Origin: Myxocyprinus asiaticus
Lineage: Eukaryota; Chordata; Actinopteri; Cypriniformes; Catostomidae
Reading direction: 5' to 3'
DNA: 64,000 nt
NCBI RefSeq assembly: GCF_019703515.2
Contig: NC_059346.1
Location: 57,424,001 to 57,488,000, forward strand
The notes below the pieces were generated by a model. The model was given only the letters and a program-made list of their open reading frames with translations. It was not told the origin of the DNA and searched no databases. This document shows positions 45,600 to 58,452 of the stretch, piece after piece (position 1 is the first letter of the stretch; the number at the start of each line of letters is the position of its first letter). Position numbers and translations under genes: made by a program.

Positions 45600-46476
45600 C
45601 CTCAAAACATGTGAATATGCACAAAAAGGAATGATGACATTTAATGCATTGCCATGGCAACAGTATTTAAGATATCAACAATCCCTTTAGAATTTTAAAT
45701 CTGCACTGTCTTGACATTATTCTAAAATCTTTTGAAGCAATTCAGGTTAACATAATAGGGATATTTCAAAGTCTGTTAAAAGTGACACACTTCCTTCCAC
45801 CAGTTGGTGGCGCTATGGCCGTGACAATAGCCACATCAATGTGATCAGCCTGCAAGGACAAACATTTGGCTAAATTTTTATGTAAAATCACGCCATGCTT
45901 GCAGAATATATGAGACATTTCCTTATTCCATTTTTTTTATGTTATTTTATCGTTTCACCATGGCAACACCGTTCAATATATCAAAAATCCCTTTGCAATT
46001 TAGCATCGTCAATGTCTTGGCATGATGTCGCCCACATTTGGTACCTATAACATAAAATACCTGGGAGGAGTATATCAAATTCCTGAGCATGCATTTTTCA
46101 AACAATCCATAATGGCCAACTTCCTTTTGGGCAGAGCTAATGGCTGTCAGCGCGAAAGTTGTCCGGCTTCATGAGATCTATATGTGTACAAAGTTTGGTG
46201 ACTGTAGCTCAAAAGGGACGTGCTACATAGCCCCCCGAACATGCCCAAGTTCTAGGTGGTGCCGCAGAGCCCCCCACACCCCCCCGACATGTAACTTTGC
46301 CACGCCCTAATGGCCAGCGACTCTGATGTGTGTGCAAACTTTCAAGAGTTTTCACGCATGTTATGTACACCAAAATTACCGAAAACCTTGAAAAGAAGAA
46401 GAAAATAAATAAATAAATAACAATCCTTAGAAGAACAATAGGGGCTATGCACTTTCAGTGCCTGGGCCCTAATGAG
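45600..46476. mobile_element. Nonautonomous repeat, copy C, 5'-truncated
   Basis: It shares with copy A the block CACCAGTTGGTGGCGCTATG...ATAGCCACATCAATGTGATC, then TTTGCAATTTAGCATC, TCAATGTCTTGGCAT and the ending GAACAATAGGGGCTATGCAC-TTTCAGTGCCTGGGCCC. The AGCTGCAAGCAGC start is absent. An (AAAT)n tract interrupts the A-rich part near 46410. Confidence 0.65.
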
Positions 46477-46479
46477 ACT

Positions 46480-47077
46480 ACTTTGGGCATATAAATATTA
46501 GAAATCTAAATCTTTACCTAGATAGTCTTGGTATATTCATGAATTTATGGACATGGGTCAATTATTTTGAATGTTTAATTGCAAATTTAAATGGCGATAT
46601 TTTTGCAATATTCAAATAATATTTCACATTGTATAGAGACATTTACAAAATCCTTTCTTGAATGCAAATTAAACTAAACTTTGAGCTAATACACTAGAAA
46701 ATCAGTTTTGATTCTTTGGTCAGTTTTTTTTTTTTTTTTTTTTTTAGCCTGTAACCAGATGGATGTGCCACATAACTTTGTCCTTGGCTCCTTGGATGAA
46801 GGTTTTTCCAAAACCTGAATGAGTGGCCATGTGGGAAGACTTGGAGAAATCCACTTTGCCCTCAAATCCCATTCATCTTTTGGCTAGCAGGACTAGATAA
46901 TCTGCTCACCTGGCACAGTTGTATGTCTGAAGAGCCACTGGTGGCCCAACGCCGGCTCACCCCTGGCCCACTGGGGCTTTATCTTCTTTCACTGGTTTTC
47001 AGGATAAACAGCTCAACATTGAACGCTAATCCCCTTCTCCTAAATCCCTGTTCTTTTTCTTTTCCTTTGTGTAACTG

Positions 47078-47137
<60 letters not shown>

Positions 47138-47570
47138 GTTGTTACAGTCCTTGAAGAGCCCCAAAACACAGTCTTTAGTCTTTTTCTGTATTATTTGGTT
47201 GGTATGTGGTCTGTGTTTTTTAACAGTCTTTAAAAATGAAGTGTGTAATTTTCCTTCTATGTTAAAATCCTAGTTTAATGTGCAGAGACAACTATAACTA
47301 AACCATTCTTAAGTTTACTAGAATGTAAACACTGTAGCTCTGTGGTACTTTCAAAACATCTGTTAGTTTGTGTAGTCTAATACGTCAACTGCTGGGTCAA
47401 CCAATTACATGAGTCTTAGGTGGGACTACCTGTCTGAATAATGTGTCAGAGGGTGAGGCAGGAAGGATGGTAGAGGTGTTTTGGGAGGCCTGTATGGAAT
47501 CAATCATTATTTTGCAATTTCGTTTGGTCCGCCAGTGGCCCAGAATTTATACACTCTAACTTTAAAGGGA
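46480..47570. other. Noncoding, with poly(T) and (AT)n
   Basis: A T run lies at 46726-46745 and an (AT)n microsatellite of about 25 units at 47082-47132. The part at 46745-47080 is GC-richer and looks single-copy, but has no coding frame I can support. Confidence 0.45.
47082..47132. repeat. (AT)n microsatellite
   Basis: About 25 perfect AT units. Confidence 0.95.
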
Positions 47571-48460
47571 CTATCTTTGAGGGATATTTCACTTAAAAAT
47601 GAAAATCCAGTCATCATTTAGTCATCCTCATCTCATTCCAAACCTGTATGATTTACTTTTTTTTCCATGGAACACAACAGAAGAGAATTTAGAGAATGTC
47701 CACACTGTTAGTGTTAGTCTTAAAATTACTGACGAAAATGTCTCTTGACGAATGTTTTTCATCAACGATAACAAAGACAAGATGAAAAAGATGCATCATG
47801 ACGATAATCAAACGATTAAAATTAAACAATATGTACTAGTCAGAATGTATAACTTGTGTTGTGATTACATTGTTGCCGTAAAAGTCCACTACACATACTA
47901 CAATGTCCTGAAATGTCTAAAACATGAAAAATGTATAACAGTGTCTAATGCAGTGGTTCTCAAAGTGTGGGGCACTGACATGTCCTCAGATCTCATTCAA
48001 TTTCACACATTCAACAAAAATTGCGAAAATACACAAGAACCAATGTGCGCAATTTCTTTTCCTCTGCCTTTTCTCCTGACTTGTTTAAACTTTCGCCTGG
48101 CACCGCAGCGCATCCTGCGTGCGCAGCTCTTGACAGCCCAAAGTGTTGATGTCAGGTGCGCTCATGTAACCAAGGTCATTCTTGCATGCACGCCAGTTTC
48201 AAATGAGTGACGAGGTTAATTAACATTAAAATTTCAGTCTGTTCCTCACACAACACTATCATATAGCTTCAGAAAAATTTTAATCTAACACACGAGTGTT
48301 ATGGATGACTTTAATGGTGCTTTTATGTGTGCTTTTGGAGCTTGGACAGCCACAAACAGGATCCTCTCTTCCCTGAATCTTGTGTTTCACCGATTTAAAA
48401 AGTAATACTGATTTTGAATGACGAGGGTGAGTAAATGATGGCAGAAAGGTCCGTTTTTAT
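47570..48460. mobile_element. Dispersed fish repeat with inverted end motifs
   Basis: The left part has TCATCATTTAGTCATCCTCA and CATTCCAAACCTGTATGA. Near the right end, GACGAGGGTGAGTAAATGAT is the inverted version of the same motif. The two ends could belong to one nonautonomous element. Its middle has a weak open frame (47752-48210) without family resemblance. Confidence 0.5.
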
Positions 48461-48469
48461 TCAAGATTA

Positions 48470-50577
48470 TCAGTATCATTAATCAGGTGCAAATTATTGT
48501 CCAGAGGTCCTGACTGCTACCGAAACAGCGCATAGACGGCGCTGTCACGTGATACTTATGACTTTTTTCAGCGCTGGCTAGGATGCGACAATCACAGTCA
48601 ATTATTATTACTGGATGAGTATTTAAAAAAAAAAAAAAAAACTTTATAGAGATTGCTGAAACTTATTTCCATTCATTGATATGAATCCTTGCAATTCTCA
48701 GTTTTTTTTTTTTTATTAAAAAACAACTATTCTAGAGAAAAATTGTCTCCAGTGAGATTTTCTGGTAGTTAAATGCGGATGAATGGAGGATTCGGTTTTC
48801 TGAGCGGCAAAGCGCCCACTGGAGTGGTGTAATTTTTCATTCAGTGTTCATTGCATTTTTAAATAAAACCTTTTTTTTTTTTTGTCAAATGAAGATGAAA
48901 GAAAATTTAGTTGAATCTTTTAAAAGCATTTTTTTTTTTTTCAGTACAAACAAAATTATTACCACTGGTCAAATGCATGAGGAATGCACAACACAGTAAC
49001 TATAAAAAGCAGCTAATACTTCAGTATATTCATTATGTATGATTTCAGGAATGCAGGTTTTTACAACAAGGACAGTTTTCACATGTTGTAGCCAATAATT
49101 TATTTTGATAAAAAATTTTTTAAATCTTTCTTCTTATGTTAAATACATGTTTAAATAAATAATTAAAAAAATGAAAAGTTTGATTATTTGGTAAAAGTTT
49201 GTTCTGTTTTTGTAATTTTGTACATCATTGTCATCTAAAATGTTATAATACAATACAATAATATATTAAAGAAAAAATGTATGACTAAAATATAAAGAAC
49301 TGTGCAAAACACTGCACACTGCTCTTTCCCTTACAACAGAAGCATATAATGACCAGGGGTGGAAAAGCTCCATAAAGGACGAAAAGCACCATAAAAGTAG
49401 TTTACACGACTATATTACAATTCTTCTAAATGACTTTGAGGAACAGACCAGAATTTAAATAATTATTTACTGATAATCTTCCCTTCCACCATAACTCTCA
49501 AATTTCATTTGTTCAAAATGCATACATGTCATAGGATGTGGCAGGTTTTACATCAGTGACACTAAACAGCATTTTTTTTTGGACATCTTATAACTAGGAT
49601 TGCCAACTGTCCCATATTAGCAGGAACATCACGTATTTTGGCCAAATTTAAGCAGATGGCAAAACACTTGTAGGAAAGGTCTTACGGCAAAACGTTCATT
49701 TTTGAAGTCCTGGATTTGCATGGCAAAAAGTCGCAAATTCAATTTGTGAACTAGGGTAGAGGGCAAAATTTTAAATCATTGACAATTTAAACTTTAGTTG
49801 TGGGTGAGCTATTTATTTGAGGCTTTAGATCTGTGTTTCATTTGCACTGCTATATGGACTTAGTTCTCCTTTCATTCTCTCAAAGAGTCTGTCTTTACTA
49901 CAGTGAGGCTCCAGTGAGGCTTTTTAATACACAGGTCTTTTTAAAGGGTCTTTAATGTGCTATAAACTTTACAACACAGACCCAGGTGTAAAAAACAAAG
50001 GCCAGACCAGTTATCCAGCCTAGGAGTTGGCGTTTTTAGTAGTTTAAAGCATTATATTAGCCTCAATTGCTGTTTACAAGAGATACTTGGGCTACTTCCT
50101 TCACATATGATTGAATAGCAATGAACCAATTCACTCATGTTGGGGCAATGTTGACACTGTATTCAGATTGTTGTCTATGAGTGAGTGGATTGTATAACCT
50201 AACATGTTTTGTTTTAATTATCCTATTGGTTATGATCGTTCATAGGTTTTGTTGAGGAGAAAGGAATTTCATTTATCCCACAGTAAAAACGTGGAAAATT
50301 TCAGAAGAATATGAAAGAATGGTGTGGGTCAGAAATGACCACTGGTCATTTAGGCTGATCAAAATGTCATGCATGACTGCTATTGGTGGTAAAATGTTAC
50401 ACTTTAAGAGTCGTCTAATAGTTGCCACATGTGTGGACATTTTGTCTGTACATGTGTGTATGGTGGGTGCAACGGGGTGGGAGGATGGGGTGGAGGGTCC
50501 CAGCTGATGTTGAGGGTCCTGAGAGGGCTGCGTGCCAAACAAGAACCTGGTGTTCTTGCATACGTGTCTGTGTTTTG

Positions 50578-50609
<32 letters not shown>

Positions 50610-51030
50610 ACAAATCTTAGACCTCAGTAAAGGTCAATCATCTGATATTACAAAAAGACTCTGAAATGTGTGAGTTGGAGAAAGTGGGACACCCTCCAAA
50701 TTTTCCACAGAAAATGTTTAACATGTTGGGGTTATCTGATTTCCTTTTCCTCCAGCCCTGTGTTTTTGGTTAGGGCCAACTTGACTCAATAAGAAAAAAA
50801 TTGGTCTTTTTTCTCCCTCTTTCACCAAACCATAATGTGTATATTATTGAATGCAAAGGATAACAAGTCTGTATATTTTTCGAACATGTGCACTCTGCAG
50901 TTTCTTTGTTTTTCTAATTAAAGAACTTTACATTTCAAAGGGATGTTTAGACTCACGAGCGAACAGACAAGCGGCTGTATGTATATTTTAATTTATACAC
51001 CATCTTGGGCCTTTTATTGTTGAAAGCAAT
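48470..51030. other. Noncoding, AT-rich, with homopolymer runs
   Basis: A or T runs occur at about 48629, 48703, 48870 and 48930. GGATTGCCAACTGTCCCATA near 49599 is a word found in dispersed fish repeats. There is an A-run followed by (TA)n at 50579-50609. No gene is supported. Confidence 0.45.
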
Positions 51031-51031
51031 C

Positions 51032-51859
51032 ACAGTAATACTTTACATTAATGTTCCCTTTGTTAAGGATTTATAAAAGGGTTTATTAATGGCTTATAAT
51101 CATTTACAGATGCATTATAAATCATTTATATGCTGTTATAGCAACGTGTTAAAAAGGAAAACTTTCATGCAATACGTACAAAAAGTTTTTGATGTTTTAA
51201 CTTACAGTACATGTTAGAAATGCTTTTTCAAATACACTCAATCATACTTATGTTAATCAAAAGCATTAAATGCCCCAATTCGTGATTTATGTCACAATGT
51301 AGAAAAATTGACTATTATAGTGAGATTAAAAGGAGGGACTATGTAATTTTGCTACAAATCACATTGTGTTTACATTTATAACTATAATGTCTTGACTCAC
51401 TTGTGTTGTCACTTTCCTTGTCACGTTGATGTCAAAAGAATGGTGCTTCTCCGAGTACTGTCCTAACTTACATAGTCCAAGTTACCTAAATTCCTCTGCA
51501 AAAACACTTTTCAGGACTGTATGCTCATTAACAGCATATATATCATATAAAAAAAGCCTGATAACCATTAAACTATACTGAACTTTATGTACCGGTTTCT
51601 AATGGTGGCATCTACTTAATAAATGCTTCATATGTGTCCTCTTTACATTAAGGTAAATTTGATTGGTTACTAATGTTGAATAAGTGTTATTAAGCATTTA
51701 TAACAAGTGAGGTAAAATGGATTACTATTTGGCAGGTGTTACAGAAAAGTCACCCTTTTTATGCATGTTGTTATAACCACAAATTAATGATTTGTAACGC
51801 ATTTGTAAATGTATTCTGTGTAATTACTTAGCCACTTTATTTCCCCTAAAGTGTTACCA
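51032..51859. mobile_element. Nonautonomous element with GTAAYACTTTA ends
   Basis: The left end reads AGTAATACTTTACATTAATG; the reverse complement of the right end reads GGTAACACTTTAGGGGAAAT. The interior has ATTTATAA and GCATTATAAAT words like those in the 31-34 kb foldback. It encodes nothing. Confidence 0.55.
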
Positions 51860-52026
51860 CAATCCTAATAGGAAATGGTGTAATCAATCAATGACATGGC
51901 ATTCTTTTTGTCTTTTCTTTTTTCTCGTATCTAACACGTTATTCAAAGCACAGGACATTAAAAATGCAATTCATACAGTCAATGACTTACATACAAGTCT
52001 TCTATAATAAATACAGTATGTAATCA

Positions 52027-52032
<6 letters not shown>

Positions 52033-52071
<39 letters not shown>
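52033..52071. repeat. (TA)n microsatellite
   Basis: About 19 perfect TA units. Confidence 0.95.
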
Positions 52072-52073
<2 letters not shown>

Positions 52074-52454
52074 CTGTTTATTTTCATTTTGAATAGTAGC
52101 TATCTCTATTGTTTCATAATTTTAAACCAAACAAACTTCATTATAAATACCTGGTTTTATCATTATTATCTAATGCAATGACATTCATACATTTTTAAGC
52201 ATGCAGTGTCCAAATGCTTTTAGGGGCCACTGCATACTCATATTTAACTATTGGCAGTCCTTTCACAGCTACAGGAAGCTGGGTTTTGTACAATCAACTG
52301 TATGCAAAACAATCCAGTATCAGAATAATGTGTTATTGCACCAATAGAGGCCTTTACAGAGTAACGCTAGCCTAAATGGGAATGGAACTAAGAATACATT
52401 AACATTCAGATATGGAACTACTGTACTTAATTTAATGCATTTATGCATTGCAAG

Positions 52455-52537
52455 TCAGACTAGAACACGTCACCTGCATGACCACCACTTCTCCATCTGC
52501 TAGAGCATGTGCACTAACTGGTAGGCCACCGTTGCTC
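52455..52537 (-). mobile_element. tRNA-like SINE head, minus strand
   Basis: On the minus strand GGTGGCCTACCAGTTAGTGC resembles the A box of tRNA-derived SINEs (TGGCCTAGTGGTTAG), and GTGTTCTAGTCTGAC about 45 bases on resembles a B box. It is an eroded head only; no tail is identified. Confidence 0.4.
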
Positions 52538-53099
52538 TTTACAGATCCTCTTTAACATTAAATTTAATCCACCCAACAGATGTCAGAGTATTAGACCGGT
52601 GCAGACTTTCATTTCGGACGAGCTTTTAAATGGTTTACCCCATTCCTATCTCCCATGTTCCCATCTTTTCCCTATCCACACCCAGATGCTTATCGTCTCT
52701 TTAAGATGTGTATTTCCCCCTACCTATCTCCCATCAACTGCAACTTGTGACATGCCGCCTCCACACCGCAAATCCCATTTCCTTTATCCTTAGCTAATAC
52801 TAAGGCCACCCCACACTGCTGTCAAGGCCCACGGCACAAACAATTTGCCTTCCATTTTCTCTCCCTCAGCACCCACAGTGCAGTGGCAGAAGTGTGTAGG
52901 CAGGGTGTGCAGCAGGGAAAGGGCTGGGGTGAAGATAACTGCAAAGATGTTGGAACCAAGACCGGATTCTTCATGGATGGCAGATTGATTTGCTTGTGTC
53001 TTGAGCTGTTTTTGAGGATTTCATTATGAGGAAAGAGGAACTGTGATTCTCATCTGATGTTTGTTCCATTTTATTCACTCAAGTGTCTTGTGTCTTAGG

Positions 53100-53920
53100 A
53101 ATTTCACAGCTCTCATACTCGTCTTTTTTTATTTTATTTTTTATTGGTGAATAATTCCTTTAAAGAAACAGAGGGGTGTTTGAAATTGATTTAATGTCTA
53201 ATGAAGTATCAAAACAGAACAAGTTTAATGAATATAACATCCCTGCATAACAGGAGGGTTTTAAAGGAATGGTTCAACCAAAAATTGTCATCATTTAATC
53301 ACCCTCAAGTCATTCCAAACCTGTAAGAATTTTTTTGTTGTGTGGAACACAAAAAAGGGAAAAATTCTGAAGAATCTTTACATAGCACATTTGTCAATTT
53401 ACAAAAAAAAAAAAAAAACAACAAAAAAAAACAAACATAAAAGCACTTAAAATTTGTACGACTCATGTGCCATATTTTATGTGAAACACAGAAATTTAGG
53501 TTGTTATTCATTGACAATCTTCCGTAGTACTAAAAATCTCTTTCCATCCTGGTCTCATGAACATTACGTGACCGTGGCAACATCTTTGCAAAACAAAATT
53601 CCGTGCCTTTTTACACATTTGGCTGCAGCTTGCCAGTGAAATGTCCAGTGGGGGGGGGGTGCAAAAATTGAGTGAAATTTTGCAAAAATGTAGTTAGTTT
53701 GATCCATATGAGGGCGAGTAAACAATGAAAGACATTTCAGTTTTGAGTAACCATTCCTTTAAAAATTACACAACTCTCATTCTCACATTTTTCTTGTCTT
53801 TTTTTCACCACTAATTTATTAAAGGCAACAAAAGAGGTGTGTCAAATCGGTTTAATGTTTAGTAAATTATCAAATAAACACGTTTAATAATCTAACATTC
53901 CTGCATAAGACAGCTTTACA
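53100..53920. repeat. Two direct copies of a ~150-bp segment flanking a MITE
   Basis: ACAGCTCTCATACTC...TTGATTTAATGTCTA...AACATCCCTGCATAA at 53108-53250 matches ACAACTCTCATTCTC...CGGTTTAATGTTTAG...AACATTCCTGCATAA at 53769-53910, in the same order and orientation. The copies have diverged by perhaps a quarter. Between them is the inverted-repeat element listed next. Confidence 0.65.
53259..53763. mobile_element. MITE with TTTAAAGGAATGGTT ends
   Basis: TTTAAAGGAATGGTT at 53259-53273 is exactly repeated in reverse complement at 53749-53763. Just inside the left end is CATCATTTAATCACCCTCA; inside the right end is ATATGAGGGCGAGTAAACAA, its inverted counterpart. Length about 505 bases with no coding content. 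Related motifs occur at 47600 and 63450. Confidence 0.75.
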
Positions 53921-54272
53921 GAGACAGGAGTGTATTAAAGAGGGGTCTTCCCACCTTTTTACAGAGGGGATACAATTACATAAACGGCCAATGGTAACCA
54001 TGTAATTGTTTTTTATTGGCACATATTATTTAAGCAACCTCATCATTGTTGTTTCAAACCATTATACTGTTATTCTTTAGGTGGAACAAAAAAGGAGAAT
54101 TTATTTTCATACGACAACAGTTCATTGTGACAACGTCCCTCAAAATCCCCCATTGTTTTTTGTTTTGTTTTTTTAAGTAGCCATACAATAGCATTGTGTG
54201 AGGAACAGACCAAAATAAATACCAAAACATTTCTCCTCTGGCATTGCTTTGCATATCCCTAATATACATATA

Positions 54273-54840
54273 CAGTCACTTATCACTTTATTAGGAACAC
54301 TATCACCCTAATAAAGTGCCTGACGTGGTCATCTGCTGTTATAGCCCATCCACCTCATGGTTCAACGTGTTGTGCCTTTTGAGATGCTATTCTGCTCACT
54401 ACAGTTGTACAGAGTGGTTATCTGAGTTACCATTTGCCTTTCTGTCAGCTCGAACCAGCCTGGCCATTCTCAGTTGACCTCTCTCATCAATAAGGCATTT
54501 GCATCCGCAGAACTGCTGCGCACCGGATGTTTTTTGTTTTTGGCACCATTCTGAGTAAATTCTAGAGACCGTTGTGTGTGAAAATCACAGGAGATCAGCA
54601 GTTACAGAAAAACTCAAACCAGCCCGTCTGGCAGCAACAATCATGTCACAGTCGAAATCACTGAGATCACATTTTTTCCGCATTGTGATAGTTGATGTGA
54701 ACATTAACTGAAGCTCCTGACCCCTGTCTGCATTATCTGCATGATTTTGTGCACTGCACTGCTGCCAAACGATTGACTGATTAGATAATCGCATGAATAA
54801 ATAATGTACAGGTGTTCCTTATAAAGTGCTCAGTGATTGT
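54273..54840 (-). mobile_element. Tc1/mariner-like element lacking the catalytic domain
   Basis: Inverted ends: CAGTCACTTATCACTTTATT at the left and, as reverse complement of the right end, CAATCACTGAGCACTTTATA. TA dinucleotides flank both ends, as expected for Tc1 insertion. The minus-strand frame near 54695 reads MRKKCDLSDFDCDMIVAARR and AGLSFSVTADLL, then after a TGA FSHTTVSRIYSEWCQKQKTS and ERGQLRMARLVRADRKAN, the two helix-turn-helix parts of a Tc1 transposase. The DDE domain is absent. Confidence 0.8.
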
Positions 54841-54844
54841 ATAG

Positions 54845-57150
54845 TATACTTATACAAGACAAAACTTTGTTTCATATGTTTCTCCCAAAATTCCTTAGAA
54901 ACAATACATAAACAAACAATTGTTGACATACATTAAAAGTATAGAGCTATAAAATTCATGTGAATAGCAGAGCTCAGATGATTTAGTGTCAGAAGAATTT
55001 GATGAGATATGTTTTCCACTGTGAGTTCATTTTGAAATCTCTGGCATTTGAATGCAGAATTTGGTACTGTATCTGTGCAAATTTGAGCAGAAATTTGTGA
55101 CATTTTTTTTATTTCTATTTTGAAACACTAGAGGAAACAAGTATGATCACAGGGGTCTAAAAATCTTAGAAGCAGGTGACTTCCTGTCCATTTTCTCTTT
55201 TTAGGACTAACTACTGTATTTAGGTAAATTAAAAAGATCTCATTTGAAAACTTTCTTTCCTGTCAGTTTTTCTTACTTTTGAATCACTGCTTTTCCTTCT
55301 GCTCTGTCTGTGTGTAAGACCAATTCAACTGACCATACATTTCTGTTGTTTTTTTTTTGTTTGTTTTTGGTCAAAAGGTCCCGTGATCCTTACAGATGCT
55401 TTTGTTCAATGATTGGTGGGAATACACAGAAATCGATCTTGTGGCTGCCAGTCATTATTGTACCCTACCCCAAATGTGTGCTCCTCTGCATCATTGAGCA
55501 AGTTAGTTCTTCTTTTCCAAACTAGGAAATGCATTCTTTTGCAGCTTTGGATTATACACAATGTCACTGGCATGATGAGTGTTATACTTACCTAAAAGAT
55601 ACAACATCAGAAATTCATAAACCCACTGTGATTTTGACTTTTCTACAGTGGTCAGTTAATCTAGTTAAACTATCAAACAAAAAAGTGTCTATAAACTCAA
55701 TATATAAATTCAATAAACAGTTACAGTTAGTATTTCAGCACAAAAATCCTGCATCTTATTCACTAACCACCCACAGTCCAAGTTGTTATCTACACTGGTT
55801 TGTCAATGTCATTATTTTCAGCACAAACGCGCCTCCTTTCTACGCAAATAAGGCTTATATAGATTATACTCACAAAACTCAGCGCTATCAAAGTCGATCT
55901 TTTACCACCAGTGGAAAGCATTTGGTGAATCTGAATTCATTAAAATGAGACACTTGTGTTAATTTTCTATGGATCATTGCAGCAGTAATTCATCAGTTAT
56001 TATCAAATGATGGAGAAGACTGTTATAACTTAACTTAATATATCTCCAGACTATACTTTAAAGAATTCACAACATATTCTGCCTTGTTTTCCTTCTAACT
56101 TCCTTTGAATTGCCTTTTAATAAAACACAAACATGTAAAAAAAAATAAAGCTGTTATAAAGGGTAGGATTTTACAACTAAAATGGACAAAAAGATCAACT
56201 AAATGAGTTGATAAGAAAAATAAAAAATCGTTTTTTTCTAGTAAATGTCTTTACATATAAACACACAGTACTGGCCCTCTTTTCTTTAATTCTCTTTTTT
56301 TCTACACTCTCTTCTGTTTCAGCCTGCAGCAAGGCCAGATTCATTCATCGCACATCACTAGATAATTTTGTTTTAATAGAATCGCTTAAAACAATTAATT
56401 ACTAGCTCCTCATCCCCACGTCGCTACACTCTATCTATCCTCCCTGTGTAGGGAGGAGATGCAAGTGGCAATAAAAAGGCATTTATTGGAAGGCCTGTTG
56501 GTTATTAACATGTAAATTAAATCATCACAGCTGTTCTATTTTCAATCAAGACAGGCTGGAGGGAAAGCGGGAGCCATGCGTTGGACCTAAGTGCTCTGAT
56601 TTTATTCTGCCCACCTTCATTATGAGCACCCCCCTTTCCCTCAACAAGCACACATCTCTACCACCTACATATTCATATTCTCACGAATTACTGTGTTACA
56701 AAACCTAAAATCCTAAACTCTTCCGAAGGTAATGGTTCATCAGTTCATCAGGTTCATCAGCTGATTTTTCTCTATATGCAATTTTGCGAAAAAAAAAAAG
56801 TTTGTGAAAACTATGGAAATTAAGGAATTTTTTCCAAGAATGTCTCCTACAATATTTCCAAATATATTGGGGTAACATGGTACACCACATAAGCAGATTA
56901 TTATTTGGAAGGAACGATTAAACTTAATACAATGTCCTTAAACCCCATTCACACATGCACTGACTTGCAGTGACAAAATTATATAATCTTATTCATTTTT
57001 AATGAGAGGTCTTCCTGCGACCTGAGCAATGGATGCAGTAACAGCACTACTACATACACGGCTAACTGCCGTTGCTAACCAGCCAAAACTTGACCCCTGG
57101 ATGTCACAAATTCCTCAGTTCTGGTATGTAACAGCCACTTTTCACAATGC
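54845..57150. other. Noncoding region, possibly single-copy
   Basis: No transposon ends are visible. The part at 56430-56660 is unusually word-rich and balanced in composition (AAAAAGGCATTTATTGGAAG, TCAATCAAGACAGGCTGGAG) and could be a conserved noncoding element. The longest open frame (55529-55948) has no recognisable motif. Confidence 0.4.
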
Positions 57151-57154
57151 TATC

Positions 57155-57198
57155 AATAGACCTTATTCACAGCAGTGCCATTTTTGATTTTTGATGGG
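57155..57198 (+). repeat. Left member of a 44-bp inverted pair
   Basis: It begins AATAGACCTTATTCACAGCA and ends TTTTTGATGGG. The reverse complement of 63836-63879 matches at 41 of 44 positions. Confidence 0.85.
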
Positions 57199-57751
57199 CA
57201 TGACGGGCAACCTAAATGTGTTCAGCAGGTCCCCCTCTTGTCCATTGTCCGTGCTACATGTGCTACCCAGATGGCATTTGCAGTTGCACGCTGCCGTGTT
57301 TATATCCATGTCTCCCGCTGAACGCATTTAGATGCGCTCTACAATATGGAATAGCCTTTCTGTGGACCTCCCATCCAGTCTAAGCACCCCTCAAGCCCAG
57401 GCCAAACCTGATGCACATTACAACATATGTAAAGAAACACAAACCTCTAACTACACATTATTTCAATATAAATGTATAGCTTATTAAGAAACACTTTATT
57501 ATTAACTAGTATACTGGATAATGTAGCAGCAAAATTAACAGTAATTCCAGTCTTCAAGTCTTCAGTAGAAAAGAAACCAGTGTTTTTTTCTTTTTATGTT
57601 TCAACTTGCATCTGGACTTTAAAGGATTCAGATCTCTTTTTTGTTCAATTTAGTTTTAAGACATCAGTCCACTTTTCATTCACATAGTTATTTTTTGGAA
57701 CCCATTCAACTTAAATAATGTTATAAATTGTAAACAAATACTAATGATGAC

Positions 57752-57785
<34 letters not shown>

Positions 57786-57854
57786 TGTTATTAATAGTAT
57801 TATTATTGCCTTTTAATTTTAAATACAACAGTAATATATATATATATATATATA
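57752..57854. repeat. (TAA)n and (TA)n microsatellites
   Basis: About ten TAA units at 57752-57782, then an AT-rich spacer and about eleven TA units at 57833-57854. Confidence 0.9.
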
Positions 57855-57959
57855 AATCGTGCACTTTTTAAACCCTCATGATTTTATTTTGAAATTCTAA
57901 ACTCTCCAGGAAGTCCTGTATGTGTCTGTTTGTTGGCAAGTTCACAGCAGTTTAATTCA

Positions 57960-58440
57960 CTTCTTATTCAAATTCTGGTAAAATGCACATCCGGTGCCAT
58001 TCTAAATGCATATTATAAGTGAACCGAACTATTGAGCATCTACATCTGAGATGCTGTTCTTGAGTAGCGCTCAAATATTGCGCACTGCTGTGAAGGCTAA
58101 AAATAGCCGCGAGTGCATCACCAGCCTGTGCGTGAGTTTGTGTCAACAGAGCAGCGCCATTCACTAACATGGTGGCACAGCGCATACTATATATTTACTT
58201 ATTAAACACAGCCTTTTGTGATTCACAGAGCTATCACACGTCTTCAAGTTGCTTTGAATAAAATGCACGATTTTTTGTGCTTTTTTGGTTCTTTTTTGTA
58301 ATTTTTGGAGCTTGACAGTAATGAACATGACTAACACACAGTATCGGATTTGGATCAGGCTCGTCGGACCGATACCCGATCTGTCTAAAAGCTTCAGTAT
58401 CGGAGCCGATAACGATCCAGGTATCGGATCGGTGCATCCC
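57960..58440. mobile_element. hAT-like repeat fragment ending in ATCGGTGCATCCC
   Basis: TATCGGATC/GATACCCGATC words recur at 58340-58430, and GGTATCGGATCGGTGCATCC is a familiar end of fish hAT-derived repeats. The rest of the segment (from about 57960) carries no ORF. The left boundary is uncertain. Confidence 0.4.
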
Positions 58441-58452
58441 AAGTCAAAATAT

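Noticed and set aside
47752..48210. 152-codon plus-strand open frame
   Set aside because: It lies inside a dispersed repeat, has no recognisable motif and has an irregular composition.
55529..55948. 139-codon plus-strand open frame
   Set aside because: AT-rich DNA, no family motif, no splice sites that would support it.
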